Shown here one piece after another: positions 1 through 12,300 of a DNA stretch of 64,000 nt. The notes beneath the pieces were generated by a model. That model was not told the origin of the DNA and searched no databases. It saw only the letters and a list, made by a program, of their open reading frames with translations. The first letter of the stretch is position 1; each line of letters starts with the position of its first letter. The translations under genes and the position numbers were made by a program. The stretch is from NCBI RefSeq assembly GCF_000949135.2, contig NZ_JTAN02000021.1:1054001-1118000 (forward strand), read 5' to 3'. Origin of the DNA: Burkholderia sp. USMB20. GTDB lineage: Bacteria > Pseudomonadota > Gammaproteobacteria > Burkholderiales > Burkholderiaceae.

Positions 1-120
1 ACGGTTTGCATGATGAAAACTCCCGGAACGCGTCGACGAGACGAGTCGAGTCGAGACAAAACGAGACGCGGGCGGCCGTCGTCGAGCACATGCGCCGGCC
101 GCACGCCCTGCCCGGCTCCG

Positions 121-387
121 TCAGTTCGACGGCGCCATCTTGTCGTCCGACTTCGCCTTGCCCATCTCGTCGTGCGACATCGCGTCTTTCTTCATCGCGT
201 CCTTCTTCATCGCATGCTTCTTCATGGCGTCCTTCTTCATTGCGCCGTCCTTCGCCATCGCGTCGTGCCCCATCGCGTCCTTCGACATCGACGAGCCGTT
301 TTGCGACATCGCGTCGTTCTGCGCATACGCGCCCGTTGCAAGCGTGGCGAAAGCAGCGACACAGGTGGCGATCAGTACGTTTTTCAT
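121..387 (-). CDS. Exported pentapeptide MXKDX repeat protein
   Basis: An 88-residue exported protein of unknown function. The ATG at 387 was chosen because it follows a GGAGAGAT ribosome site and begins a clean signal peptide (MKNVLIATCV..., predicted cleavage after AYA at residue 22); the longer upstream reading is Arg-rich and lacks these. The mature part is a low-complexity series of five-residue units of the MKKDA/MGHDA/MSKDA kind, giving alternating Met, Lys and Asp. Such short MXKDX-repeat proteins are common in Burkholderia and relatives and have no established role. The Met/His/Asp content could suit metal binding, but that is inference. It stands alone, transcribed away from thiC. 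Confidence 0.8.
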   Translation of the reverse strand: MKNVLIATCVAAFATLATGAYAQNDAMSQNGSSMSKDAMGHDAMAKDGAMKKDAMKKHAMKKDAMKKDAMSHDEMGKAKSDDKMAPSN

Positions 388-663
388 GACATCTCTCCAA
401 AACATGGGTTTAAGGAGCCGAATAGACGGACGACATCGCGGGAAATGACAGCCGCTGCGAAATTTTTTTTGTGAGGTCGCGCGAAGGCGCGCCATGTTGC
501 ACCGCTTCGCCGCGGCCGGCCGAGCCGTGGGGCCGCGCGGCGGCGACGCGCGCTGTCATTTCGACGGGCCATCACACCGCCCGCCATGCTGCGGCCGCAC
601 CGGGATGGCCGATCCCGTCCCGGTTGAAACCGCCGCCAAGCCAGTGTATCGTGTGCGCTGCTA

Positions 664-2830
<2,167 letters not shown>

Positions 2831-2885
2831 GCCGGCCAGCGAACGCGGCGGTCCGCACGGACCGCATCGTGGCGCACTGCACCAG

Positions 2886-2909
2886 GCCCGCTTTCGAGCG
2901 GGCTTTTTT
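2886..2909 (+). terminator. Intrinsic terminator after thiC
   Basis: GCCCGC (2886-2891) pairs with GCGGGC (2898-2903) around a TTTCGA loop and is followed by six T residues. It sits 56 bp after the thiC stop codon. Confidence 0.85.
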
Positions 2910-3083
2910 GCGTGCGCGCGCATGCGTCGTGCCTGCCGGCGCAAGGGAAACAATTGATTACGAAACCGCCCGAGCCTTAACAAGTCCTTACAGCAGCCCG
3001 GTGGGACGGCAGGTAGATTGGTTTCATGCGCGGCCGCGATGCGCTCGTGCGACCTTCCGTTCACTATCGCGAGGACAACCATC

Positions 3084-3299
3084 ATGAATGCTTCGATTCG
3101 GCGTTTTGGGGTATGCGCGCTGCTCGTCACGACGGTGGCCAGCCTGTCGGCCTGCGATTCGATGACGCGGCGCCAGCGCGATACGGCAATCGGTGCGGGT
3201 GTCGGCGGCGTCGCGGGCGCGGCGATCGGCGGCAACGCATTGTCGACGCTGGGCGGCGCAGCCGCCGGCGGCATCATCGGCAACCAGGTCGGCAAATAA
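3084..3299 (+). CDS. Small glycine-zipper lipoprotein
   Basis: A 71-residue protein starting at ATG 3084 behind GAGGACAACC. The N-terminus is a lipoprotein signal with lipobox LSAC (Cys at about residue 22), followed by a short basic DSMTRRQRD linker. A glycine-zipper membrane segment follows (repeated GxxxG: IGAGVGGVAGAAIGG, then GAAAGGIIGNQVG). This is the layout of the OsmB / YMGG-like / Rick_17kDa group of small outer-membrane lipoproteins. The precise role is unknown; related proteins are linked to envelope stability and osmotic stress. It is an isolated gene with its own terminator. Confidence 0.8.
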   Translation: MNASIRRFGVCALLVTTVASLSACDSMTRRQRDTAIGAGVGGVAGAAIGGNALSTLGGAAAGGIIGNQVGK

Positions 3300-3351
3300 G
3301 CCGGCCGGCTTACCCGGCTGCCGCGCGACGCGCGGCAAGCTCCGGCCTGAC

Positions 3352-3382
3352 GGCGTTTCCGCGCGGCGGAAGCGCCGTTTTT
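3352..3382 (+). terminator. Intrinsic terminator after the glycine-zipper lipoprotein gene
   Basis: GGCGTTTCCGC pairs with GCGGAAGCGCC (one G-T wobble) across a short loop, followed by GTTTTT. It lies about 50 bp downstream of the stop codon. Confidence 0.7.
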
Positions 3383-3508
3383 CGTATGCGGCGCCGCAAC
3401 ACGACGCAGCGGCCCGGAAATGATCCGTTACCGTTTTGCGCATCTTGTCATCGCCGCGCGGCCTAAGCTTAAGCATCTGCCGATTGCCGGCTCCGCCGGA
3501 GAGACATC

Positions 3509-3769
3509 ATGAACAGGACCCTCGTCGCACTCGCCGCCGCGGCGCTCGCGTGCACGACGCTCGCCGGCTGCTACTACCCGTACGGCTATTATCCCGGCGG
3601 CTATTACGCGGCCGCACCGGTACAGCCGGCGCCCGTGTACGTCGATCCGGGCCCCGCCTACTACTACCCGGCGCCTGCGTATGCGCCGGCATGGGGCGGT
3701 TATTGGGGACCCGCGCTGTCGCTCAATTTCGGCTTCGGCGGACGCGGCGGCTGGCACCACCATCACTGA
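3509..3769 (+). CDS. Small Tyr/Pro-rich lipoprotein
   Basis: An 86-residue protein starting at ATG 3509 after GGAGAGACATC. A signal peptide ends in the lipobox LAGC (Cys at residue 21). The mature chain is rich in Tyr, Pro, Gly and Ala, with repeated YYP/YYA units (YYPYGYYPGGYYAAAP), and ends in a Gly-rich segment with four terminal His. No catalytic domain is visible. Similar short tyrosine-rich envelope lipoproteins are widespread in Burkholderia without assigned function. The gene is separate from its neighbours. Confidence 0.72.
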   Translation: MNRTLVALAAAALACTTLAGCYYPYGYYPGGYYAAAPVQPAPVYVDPGPAYYYPAPAYAPAWGGYWGPALSLNFGFGGRGGWHHHH

Positions 3770-3840
3770 GCGCGCCGCTCCATGCGCAGCCGGTCTCGCG
3801 CGGCCGGTCGCCCCGGGCCGGCGAGCGGCGACCGGCGACA

Positions 3841-3880
3841 TTCCCGTTTCTTGCCGTTTCTTGCCGTTTCTTGCCGTTTC
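3841..3880. repeat. Tandem 10-bp repeat (4 copies)
   Basis: Four consecutive copies of TTGCCGTTTC, the first with one substitution, lie in the intergenic space between the Tyr-rich lipoprotein gene and the EamA transporter gene. No coding role is apparent. Confidence 0.9.
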
Positions 3881-3955
3881 ATCCGATCGTGAAACGACGG
3901 CGCGGTAACGCGGTGTAAGATCCTTTGCATCCCGTCCCCTCGCCCGCCACGCTCG

Positions 3956-4882
3956 ATGTCACCCAAGAACGCCTTTCTGCTGACCGTCCTCGCCGCCCTG
4001 TGGGGCGCGTCGTTCCTGTTCATCCGGGTCGGCGTCGCCGACTTCGGTGTCGCGCCGCTGATGGCGCTGCGCGTGGGTATCGGCGCGCTGTTTCTCACCG
4101 GCTTCGCGCTGACGCGCTTCAAGCCCGCCGAGCTCGGCGCGCAGCTGCGCCGTCGCGCATGGCCGTTGTTCGTCGTCGGCGCGCTGAACTCGGGCATCCC
4201 GTTCTGCCTGTTCGCATTCGCCGAACTGACGCTGTCGGCCGGCGTGACGTCGGTGATCAACGCGACGACGCCGCTGTGGGGCGCGCTCGTCGCCTACCTC
4301 TGGCTGAAGGACAAGCTGTCGCTGCCGCGCGCGCTCGGCCTCGTGATCGGCTTTGCCGGCGTGCTCACGCTCGTGTGGGACCAGGTCGCCAACGCAAGCG
4401 GCAGCACCGGCGCCAGCGCGACCGCGCTGGCCGCCGCCGCCGCGCTCGGCGCGACGCTGCTGTACGGCATCGCGGCCAACTACACGAAGCGCACGCTCAG
4501 CGGCGTCGACCCGCTCGTCAACGCGACCGGCAGCATGATCGGCTCGACCGTGCTGCTGCTGCCGTTCGCGATCGCGACCTGGCCCGCGGCTGCCGTCGGC
4601 GCGCATGCGTGGGGCGCCGTGCTCGCGCTCGGCATCGCCTGCACGGGCATCGCGTATTTCATCTTCTTCTATCTGATCGCGCATGTCGGCCCGGCGCGCG
4701 CGATTACGGTGACGTTCGTGATCCCGGTGTTCGGCCTGCTGTGGGGCGCGCTGTTCCTCGGCGAACATGTGTCGGTCGTGATGATCGAAGGCTGCGCGAT
4801 CGTGCTCGTCGGCACCGCGCTTGCGACCGGCGTGATCAAGCGGATTCCCGGATTGGGCCCGCGCGGCGGCGAAGCGGCCTGA
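3956..4882 (+). CDS. EamA/DMT-family transporter
   Basis: A 308-residue inner-membrane transporter of the drug/metabolite superfamily. Ten hydrophobic segments in two homologous EamA halves can be followed, beginning LLTVLAALWGASFLFIRVGV, with the second half starting near residue 157. The first half carries the usual TLSAGVTSVINATTPLWGAL block and the second half the matching ARAITVTFVIPVFGLLWGAL block. Substrates of this family vary widely (metabolites, amino acids, toxic compounds) and cannot be read from the sequence. No linked regulator or pathway gene is present. Confidence 0.88.
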   Translation: MSPKNAFLLTVLAALWGASFLFIRVGVADFGVAPLMALRVGIGALFLTGFALTRFKPAELGAQLRRRAWPLFVVGALNSGIPFCLFAFAELTLSAGVTSVINATTPLWGALVAYLWLKDKLSLPRALGLVIGFAGVLTLVWDQVANASGSTGASATALAAAAALGATLLYGIAANYTKRTLSGVDPLVNATGSMIGSTVLLLPFAIATWPAAAVGAHAWGAVLALGIACTGIAYFIFFYLIAHVGPARAITVTFVIPVFGLLWGALFLGEHVSVVMIEGCAIVLVGTALATGVIKRIPGLGPRGGEAA

Positions 4883-5346
4883 GCGACGCGCAGGGCCCCG
4901 CGCCTGCCGGTTGCCGGTTGCCGGTTTCCCGCGAGGCGGCGGCCACCGTTCGTCGAGCGCCGCGCATGGACCGGTGCGCGACGGCGCAGGTCGTTTTCAC
5001 CTGATGCCGATGCAGCCGCATGGCTTGCCCGTTTTTCCGTTTTCCCGATCCGCCGGTCTTCTTCGCACGCAATGCACGCGGCACACGCGGCGCTGTCGCC
5101 GCGTGCACGACCGGCGGCCCTTGCGTGTCGCGCTTGCGGGCGGACAGCCCGGTCCACGCGACGGTGTAGCGTTTGCGTCTGGAGTTACCCTGATACGCGC
5201 GCCGCGCCATTCCCGTTACACTCGTAACACTCATCCGCAGAAGGCGGTCACGATGCACCACGTTCTTTCGCGTCCACCTGCGCGTGCGACGGCTTCTGCG
5301 TGGCGCGCACGATACCGTCCCCCGATCGCCCCAGGGCGTCGTTGAC
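4883..5346. other. Intergenic region with a GTTAC-N4-GTAAC inverted repeat
   Basis: About 460 bp without a convincing gene; the open frames here lack plausible composition and ribosome sites. It contains a short GCCGGTT tandem repeat near 4908-4926. At 5215-5228 there is a perfect inverted repeat GTTAC-ACTC-GTAAC, about 120 bp before the EAL gene, which could be an operator for that gene (inference). Confidence 0.5.
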
Positions 5347-6627
5347 ATGAAGGCCGCCCGCGACATCTCTCTCGATTCCCTGCTCGAACGCCTGACACCG
5401 ACGCCCAGCGGCTGGATCGCCACGTATCGCGACACGACGCTGCGCAGCGTGTTCCAACCCGTGCTGTCGATCACGCACAAGCGCGTGGTCGGCTATGAAG
5501 CGCTGCTGCGCGTCGTGGACGAGAACGGTACGCTGGCTTCGCCGGTCGCGCTGTTCGACAAGACGCGTGCCGCTGCCGACGCGCTGCTGCTCGACCGGCT
5601 CGCCCGCTGCCTGCATACGGCCAACTTCGTCGCGCAGGGCATCGGCGACGGCTGGCTGTTCCTGAACGTGACGCCACGCGTGCTCGATTCGGGCCTCGTG
5701 CAGCGCGAATTCGTCGAGGCGCTGTGCCGTCATTTCGCGCTGCCGCCGAACCGCATCGTGCTGGAAGTCGTCGAGCAGCCGTCGCGCGACGAAGCCGCGC
5801 TCGCCCGCACGATCGACATGATCCAGCATCGCGACTTCCTGATCGCGATCGACGATTTCGGCACCGGATTCTCGAATTTCGACCGCGTGTGGCGCGCGCG
5901 ACCCGATATCGTCAAGCTCGATCGCTCGCTCGTCGAGCGCGCGAACGCGTCGGCCGACGATCGCCGCATCATGCATCACCTGGTATCGATGCTCCACCAG
6001 GCCGGCGCGATGGTGCTCGCGGAGGGTGTCGAAAGCGACGACGCGCTGCAGACGCTGATGGAAGCCGATATCGATTTCGTCCAGGGCTTCCAGTTCGGCC
6101 AGCCCGATGCGTCGATCGCGCACGCGAGCGCCGCGGCGCCCGCGATGCTCGACGCCGCGTGGCAACGCTTCATCGCGCGCCGGCATACACCGGCGATCGC
6201 CGAGCAACCGGGCTTCGATGCGATCGAGCGGCTCGTGCTCACTGGCGCGGCTGCCTTTTCCGCGAGCGGCAACCTGCAGGACGCCGCGCAGCGCGTATTC
6301 GCGGTGCCGGCCGCGCGCCGCGTGTTCGTCACGGACGAGATCGGCGAACAGTTCCTGCCGTCGATCGGCGCGCGCCCCGAGGATGGCCAGGCGAGCGGCA
6401 CGCGGCTCGCACCGCTGTTCCCGGAGACGCACAGCAACTGGTCGCGGCGCCCGTACTTCCAGCGCGCGATCGCGGCGCCGGGGCGCGTCGCGCTGATGGG
6501 CCCGCACTTCTCGCTGACCGAAGGCCGCGACTGCTACACGGCGGCCGTCGCCATTCGTGCGCAAAGCCGCCTCGTCGTGTTCTGCGTCGACTTCGTGCTC
6601 GACAGCGCGGGCACCGTGATGCGCTGA
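5347..6627 (+). CDS. EAL-domain cyclic-di-GMP phosphodiesterase with C-terminal YkuI-like sensor region
   Basis: Predicted c-di-GMP phosphodiesterase of 426 residues. The EAL domain covers about residues 30-250 and keeps the catalytic set: E51 of the EALLR signature, N107, E140, the D169-D170 pair in DDFGTGF, K190, E226 in LAEGVE and Q246. It should therefore hydrolyse c-di-GMP. The C-terminal ~170 residues contain a NWSRRPYF...YTAAVAI region resembling the PAS/Cache-like YkuI_C domain. No transmembrane segment is visible, so the protein is probably cytoplasmic. ATG 5347 was taken in preference to 5284 because it begins the conserved sequence. It converges closely with arfB. Confidence 0.9.
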   Translation: MKAARDISLDSLLERLTPTPSGWIATYRDTTLRSVFQPVLSITHKRVVGYEALLRVVDENGTLASPVALFDKTRAAADALLLDRLARCLHTANFVAQGIGDGWLFLNVTPRVLDSGLVQREFVEALCRHFALPPNRIVLEVVEQPSRDEAALARTIDMIQHRDFLIAIDDFGTGFSNFDRVWRARPDIVKLDRSLVERANASADDRRIMHHLVSMLHQAGAMVLAEGVESDDALQTLMEADIDFVQGFQFGQPDASIAHASAAAPAMLDAAWQRFIARRHTPAIAEQPGFDAIERLVLTGAAAFSASGNLQDAAQRVFAVPAARRVFVTDEIGEQFLPSIGARPEDGQASGTRLAPLFPETHSNWSRRPYFQRAIAAPGRVALMGPHFSLTEGRDCYTAAVAIRAQSRLVVFCVDFVLDSAGTVMR

Positions 6628-6670
6628 CGGGCGCGGCGGCGCCCGCCATGCCGGCCGGGTCGATCTTCCG

Positions 6671-7075
6671 TCAGTCGATCACCTTCCCTCTTCCGGATTT
6701 CACCACGCTGCGGCGCGACTTGTGTTCGAGCCGCCGCTCCTTCGATGCGCGCGTCGGCCGTGTCGCCACGCGCGCGCGCGGCGTGAACGCGACGCTGCCG
6801 ATCAACGCATCGAGCCGCGCGAGCGCTGCCTCGCGGTTTTTCTCCTGCGTGCGGTATTCCTGCGACTTGATCACGACGATGCCGTCGCGCGTGATGCGCT
6901 GGTCGGACAGCGCGAGCAGCCGCTCCTTGATGACGGGCGGCAGCGACGACGCGCGGATGTCGAAGCGCAGGTGAATCGCGCTCGATACCTTGTTGACGTT
7001 CTGGCCGCCCGCGCCCTGCGCGCGCACGGCGGTCCATTCGACTTCGGCCGGATCGAGCGTGTAGCGGATCATCAT
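6671..7075 (-). CDS. arfB: Alternative ribosome-rescue factor ArfB (YaeJ family)
   Basis: A 134-residue peptidyl-tRNA hydrolase that rescues ribosomes stalled on non-stop mRNA. The GGQ catalytic motif ([10 protein letters not shown], residues 21-30) follows a release-factor domain 3-like core. The C-terminal tail is strongly basic ([20 protein letters not shown]), as needed to enter the empty mRNA channel. There are two adjacent ATG codons (7075 and 7072). The start overlaps the recD stop as ATGATGA, so it is the last gene of the recCBD operon and probably translationally coupled to recD. Confidence 0.93.
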   Translation of the reverse strand: MMIRYTLDPAEVEWTAVRAQGAGGQNVNKVSSAIHLRFDIRASSLPPVIKERLLALSDQRITRDGIVVIKSQEYRTQEKNREAALARLDALIGSVAFTPRARVATRPTRASKERRLEHKSRRSVVKSGRGKVID

Positions 7076-9378
7076 CGCGACGTCTCCTTGCGGCGCCGCG
7101 CGAGCGCCTCGTCGACGCGGGCCGCGAGGCCCGAATCGCGTTGCGTGCGCGTCGCGACCGCCTGCGCCAGCACACGCCGCGGGCCGATCACCTGCACGCG
7201 CGCACGCGCGCGCGTGACGGCCGTATAGACGAGTTCGCGCGTGAGCACGCGGCTGAACGACGCCGGCAGCACGAGCGCGGCCTCGTCGAATTCGGAGCCT
7301 TGCGATTTGTGGACGGTCAGCGCGAACGCCGTTTCGTGCGGCGGCAGCGCTGCAGGCGACACGGCGCGCGCGGAGCCGTCCGCGCGGCGGAACCACACGC
7401 GCAGCACGCCGTGCGCGTCCGGCAGCGCGATGCCGATGTCACCGTTGAACAGCCCGAGCGCATAGTCGTTGCGCGTCACCATGATCGGCCGCCCGGTGAA
7501 CCAGTGTGCGCCGACCGCGAGCGGCACGCGCGCGGCATGCCGCACATGCGTGGCCACCAGCGCATTGACGTGCTCGGCGCCGCGCGAGCCCGTGCGCGTC
7601 GCGCACAGGATCCGGAAGCGGTTGAGCGCATCGAACAACGGCAACGGGTCGGGCACCGGCGCGGACAACGCGGCGCGCAACGCATCGAGGTAGGCGCCGA
7701 ACCGGCGCGCGAGCCGCTCGACGGTCGACGCCGCAAGCGTGTCGCCCGCATCGTCATGAAACGACGCGGCCGCAGCCTCGTCCGTCGGCAACGCGTCGAG
7801 CGCGCCCTGCACGTCGCCGCGACGGATCGCGAGCGACAGGCGGCCGATCGCCGAATCGAGACCGAAGCGGTAATTGCGTTCGAGCCACACGACGCAGTCC
7901 GCGAGCGGTGCGGGTGCGGGGGACGCGGCGGCAACGCCTTCGGCGGCGCGCGTTGCAACGGTCGACGCCCATGCCGAATCGCCCGCAGCGGCCGGATCGA
8001 ACGGCGTGAGCTCGACCGCGTCGAGCCACGCGAGTTCGCCGGCCTCGATCCATGCAGGATCGGTGGCCGCCGAGGTGCGATCGGTGTCGGTCGGTGCAAG
8101 CGCCGCAGGCGGCAACGAAGCCGCGGGTGGCGCGGCATCGGCCGGCGAAACCGCTTCAGCCTGCGGCTCGTCGTCGAACAGCGACGCCTGGCGCGTATCC
8201 ACGTTCCGCCGCGCCGACGCCTTGCGCGCGGGAGCAGCCGGTAACGGAACGGATGCTGGCGCTGGAATTGGCGCGGCAACCGCCCCGGCCGCCCCCGCCG
8301 CCTCGCCGTCCGGCACCGGCAACGCCGCGACGAAAGCCGCTTCGTCGATCCCGAGCGCGTCCGCGATGCGCGTGCGCGCCGTGGCGGTAAACGTCGGCCG
8401 GGCGCTGAGTTCGGCGAACACGGCGCCGGCCTCGACCGCGGCAAGCTGGTCCTTGTCGCCGAGCAACACGAGCCGAGCGCCGGGCGCGAGCGCATCGAGC
8501 AGATGCGCGGCGAGCGCGACGTCGATCATCGACGCCTCGTCGACCACGATCAGGTCGTACGGCAACGGATTGTCGCGATGATGGCGGAAGCCCGCCGCGC
8601 CGCCGCCGCCCAGCAGGCGGTGCAGCGTGTACGACGTGTCCGGCAGGCGCGCGGCAAGTTCCGGCGGCAGGTCGCCCGCCCGCGCGTGCAGCGCTTCCTG
8701 CATCCGCTGCGCGGCCTTGCCGGTCGGTGCCGCCAGCGCGATGCGCAAGCCCGGATGCGCGTCGAGCAGGCACGCCAGCACGCCGACGACGGTCGTCGTC
8801 TTGCCGGTGCCGGGGCCGCCGCTGACAATCGTCACGCGTCCCGTCAGCGCAGCGATCGCCGCGACGCGCTGCCAGTCCACGTCGCCCGTCGCGGGCCCGA
8901 AGTAACGCGCGAGACTGTCGCGCAACCGGTCCGGCGACAGCGCGTCGCCCGGCGCGGCGACGCCGGCCTGCGCGACGAGCGCATCGGCGAGCCGACGTTC
9001 GTAGTCGAAATAGCGCGACAGATACAGATGGTCGAGCCGGTCGACGATCAGCGGCCGCTCGTCGCCGCGCGCGAGCGTGCCGAACGCCACCACGCCGCTC
9101 GCGGCAAGCGCCGCGCGCACGTCGTCGACCGGTTCCTCGTAGCGTTGCGCGAGCGCGCCGAGCGACACGCACACGTGACCGCCCGCGGTCGCCCGGCTCG
9201 TCGCGAACGCGGCGCGCGCCGCCCAGCGCGCGGCCGCGGCCGGCGCACCCGCGCGGCGCGACAGGTCGCCAATGCGCCGCGCGAACCCTTCCGCGAGCGC
9301 GATGCCGAAATCCGCGGGCTCAGGCAGGCGCGCGACGAGGCCACCGGTGAATTCGAGCGTATCGTCGGTGACGTTCAT
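7072..9378 (-). CDS. recD: Exodeoxyribonuclease V alpha subunit RecD
   Basis: 5'-3' helicase subunit of RecBCD, which processes double-strand breaks for recombination. It has Walker [11 protein letters not shown] (about 187-196), Walker [10 protein letters not shown] (about 278-286) and helicase motif VI region [12 protein letters not shown] (about 688-699). At 768 residues it is much longer than the roughly 610 residues of E. coli RecD. The extra length is mostly an Ala/Pro-rich, probably disordered insertion at about 350-490. That insertion holds [10 protein letters not shown] (396-405), matching the pentapeptide clamp-binding motif. The ATG overlaps the recB stop (ATGA). Confidence 0.96.
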   Translation of the reverse strand: MNVTDDTLEFTGGLVARLPEPADFGIALAEGFARRIGDLSRRAGAPAAAARWAARAAFATSRATAGGHVCVSLGALAQRYEEPVDDVRAALAASGVVAFGTLARGDERPLIVDRLDHLYLSRYFDYERRLADALVAQAGVAAPGDALSPDRLRDSLARYFGPATGDVDWQRVAAIAALTGRVTIVSGGPGTGKTTTVVGVLACLLDAHPGLRIALAAPTGKAAQRMQEALHARAGDLPPELAARLPDTSYTLHRLLGGGGAAGFRHHRDNPLPYDLIVVDEASMIDVALAAHLLDALAPGARLVLLGDKDQLAAVEAGAVFAELSARPTFTATARTRIADALGIDEAAFVAALPVPDGEAAGAAGAVAAPIPAPASVPLPAAPARKASARRNVDTRQASLFDDEPQAEAVSPADAAPPAASLPPAALAPTDTDRTSAATDPAWIEAGELAWLDAVELTPFDPAAAGDSAWASTVATRAAEGVAAASPAPAPLADCVVWLERNYRFGLDSAIGRLSLAIRRGDVQGALDALPTDEAAAASFHDDAGDTLAASTVERLARRFGAYLDALRAALSAPVPDPLPLFDALNRFRILCATRTGSRGAEHVNALVATHVRHAARVPLAVGAHWFTGRPIMVTRNDYALGLFNGDIGIALPDAHGVLRVWFRRADGSARAVSPAALPPHETAFALTVHKSQGSEFDEAALVLPASFSRVLTRELVYTAVTRARARVQVIGPRRVLAQAVATRTQRDSGLAARVDEALARRRKETSR
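8176..8190 (-). other. Putative sliding-clamp binding motif QASLF in the RecD insertion
   Basis: Codons 397-401 of recD read Q-A-S-L-F, fitting the QxSLF/QLSLF consensus used by bacterial proteins to dock on the DNA polymerase III beta clamp. It sits in an Ala/Pro-rich linker between helicase motifs, flanked by charged residues, as such motifs often are. Function is inference from the motif alone. Confidence 0.4.
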
Positions 9379-12300
9379 GCGCGGCCCCCTTCCATCATCC
9401 GGTCGAGCGCGTCGACGAGTTCGCGCGCGGGCCGCCGCGCATGCACGCCGGCCGGTTCGCCGCCGCTGCGCCAGCCGGGCCGCACGCCGCGCACGAACAG
9501 GTACAGGTAGCCCGCCATGTGCGTGTCGTAGTCATAGTCGGGCAGCCGCCCGCGCAGATAGCGATGCAGCGCGACCGTATAGAGCAGTGCCTGCAGGTGA
9601 TACGCGTGATCGGCCATCGCGACGTCGAGCGCGCGCGGACCATAGGCATCCGGCGTATTGCCGAGGTGGTTCGACTTCCAGTCGACGATCCAGAAGCGGC
9701 CGTCGTGTTCGACGATCATGTCGATGAAACCCTTGATGAAACCGGCGAGCATGCCCGCGTCCAGCGCAACGTCCGGATAGCCGTGCGCGACCAGCAGCCG
9801 GCGCAGCGCGCCCAGCTCGAGCGACGGCGCCGGAAACAGGAAACCCATTTCGTCGAGCCGCCTGGCGGGATCGAGATCCGCAAGCCGCATGCCCGGCACG
9901 AGCTCCGTGCGCACGACATCGCCGACGAGCCGCGCCATCATCGCCGGCAGGCGCGTCGCGAGTTCGGGCTCGGCCTCGACCGGCCGGTCGTGCAGCGCGC
10001 CGAGCGCCGCCCGGTGCCACGAATCGGGCTCGGTGAACCGGCTGAGTTCGAACAGGCGGTGCAGGCATTCACCCGCTGCCGCACCGCGCGGAAACACGAG
10101 GATGTCGTCGTCCGGCGGCTCGACCGCCGCCGTGTCGGCCACGACGAACGCGCCGTCCGGCGCCACGGCGGCAAGGGCATCGTGATCGGGCCGCAGCTCG
10201 TCGTCCGGCACGAGCGAGACGCCTGCTTCCTCGCGTGCCATCGACGCGGTCAGCGAACTGAAGCTCGCCATCCGCCACGCATCGCGCAACACGCGCGTCG
10301 CATGACGTGCCGCGAGTGTCTGCGATGCATCGTGCCCGGCCGCGAGCCGCTCACGGCGCGCCGGCACCGGCAACGGTGCAACGCTCACGGGCCCGCTCGC
10401 GAGTGCTTGCCACGCCGCGTCGAGCGCCGCTTCGTCGGGCGGCTCGTCGAGCCACGCGTCGAACGACTGGCCGGCGCCGGCCACGAGCCAGTTCAGCACG
10501 CTGCGCCGCGCCTCGCGGGTCGAGCGCGACGACAGATAAGGCCCGGCGACGAGATAGCACCGATAGACCGCGCGCGTGAGCGCCACGTAGACGAGCCGCG
10601 CGCGTTCGGCCGCCTGTTCGCGCAGCGCCTGGCGCGCGGCATGCTCGGCGGCCTCGTCGTCGCACCCGTAATGCAGCACGGCGTCGCCCGCGTCGTCGTG
10701 ATACTCGCGGGCGTCGGGCAGCGCCGACGCGGGCGGCTCGCGCAGCCCGCCGTCGTTCAGGAACGGACAGAACACGACCGCGTATTCGAGGCCCTTCGAC
10801 TTGTGCACGGTCACGATCTGCACGAGGTTGCGATCGGATTCGAGACGCAACTGGGCTTCCTCGCCGCCGCCGTCGAGCCGTTGCGCGGCGAGCCAGCGCA
10901 GCGTCGGCGCGATGCCCGGCTGCGCGGACGCGCGCGCCTGCGTCAGCTCGGCCAGATGGTTGATGTCGGTCACGCGGCGTTCGCCGTCCGCGCCGGCCAT
11001 CAGCCGCTCGGCGATCCGCAACTCGCGCGTGAACGTGCGCCACATCACCGCGAAGCCGCGTTCGCGCCACAGCAGCCGATAACGCGAGAAGCGCTCGACC
11101 CAGCTCATCGCGTCCGCACTGTCGTCCGCTTCGCGCGACGCGTCGCCGTCGCCCTGCTCCATTCGCCACAGCGCACCCGCATCGAGGCCGAACCAGTCGG
11201 CTGCCAGCGCCGCGCGCAGGCGCCGCAGGTCGCCCGGCGCATCGATCGCCGCCAGCACGCGCTCGAGCTGCTCCGCGTCGCCGGTCGAAAACACCGACGC
11301 CTGCGCGAGCTCGACGCTGCCGATGCCCCACGTCGCGAGCACGCGCTTCACGAGGCTGCCCTGCCGGTGCGTCTGCACCAGCACCGCGATGTCGCCCGGC
11401 GACAGCGGCGTACGCCCGAGCCGCACATGCCCTTCGCGCGCGCCGCGCATCAGCCGGGCAATCTCGGCCGCGCACGCCTGCGCGGCCTGTGCCTGCGCGT
11501 CGCGCTTGAGCAGCGTGCCGTCGCCGCCCGGCAGCGCCCAGATCCGGAAATCGCCGGCCGGGACTGGATCGGTGCCGTCGACGAACGGTGCGCGCACGCG
11601 CGTGCCGGCTCGCACCGCGTAATAGTCGAGCCCGTCGAGCACGAACGCGCGCGGGTTCGACATGAAGAAGCGGTTGCACGCATCGACGATCGCCGGCGTC
11701 GAGCGCTGGTTGACCGCGAGCGTGTAGCACGCGCTCGCGCTGGCTCGCGCGGCGAGATACGTGTGCAGATCCGCCGCACGGAAACTGTAGATGGCCTGCT
11801 TCGGATCGCCGACGAGAAAGAGCGGGCCGCCCGGCGCGAAGATCCGGTCGAAGATCGCGAACTGCAGCGGGTCGGTATCCTGGAATTCGTCGATCAGCGC
11901 GGCCGGATAGCGCGCGCGCAGCGTCTCGGCGAGCCACGGATGCGCATGCAGCGCGTGATACAGGTTCGCGAGCAGGTCGTCGAACGACACGACGCGGCGC
12001 GTGCGCTTGCGTTCGGCCAGCGCGCCCGGCGCGGTGTCGAGCCAGTCGGCGATCAGCGCGAGCCAGCGCGCGCGCTGCGCGGCCTCGGCCGCGGCCACCG
12101 CCGCTTCGAGCGCATCGGCGACATCGAAGAACGCATGCTCGGGCGTTGCGCCGCCCTTTTTCGTCGCTTTCACGAGCGCGGTGCGCGTGAGCTTGAGCGC
12201 CGCCTTCGGCAGCGCGGCCGCGGCATTGCCCTGCGCGAAATGCGCGGACCATGCTGCGAGCGCATCGGCGAGCGCGTCGGGCTTGTGCGAACGCTGGTTG

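Noticed and set aside
1-120. GAGTCGAGTCGAGAC-type short repeats at the left edge
   Set aside because: Too short and too close to the window edge to interpret.
4911-5345. 144-codon frame before the EAL gene
   Set aside because: Composition unlike real proteins here, no ribosome site, no recognisable domain.
6628-6670. Hairpin GGGCG/CGCCC between the EAL gene and arfB as a terminator
   Set aside because: No T-run follows on either strand.
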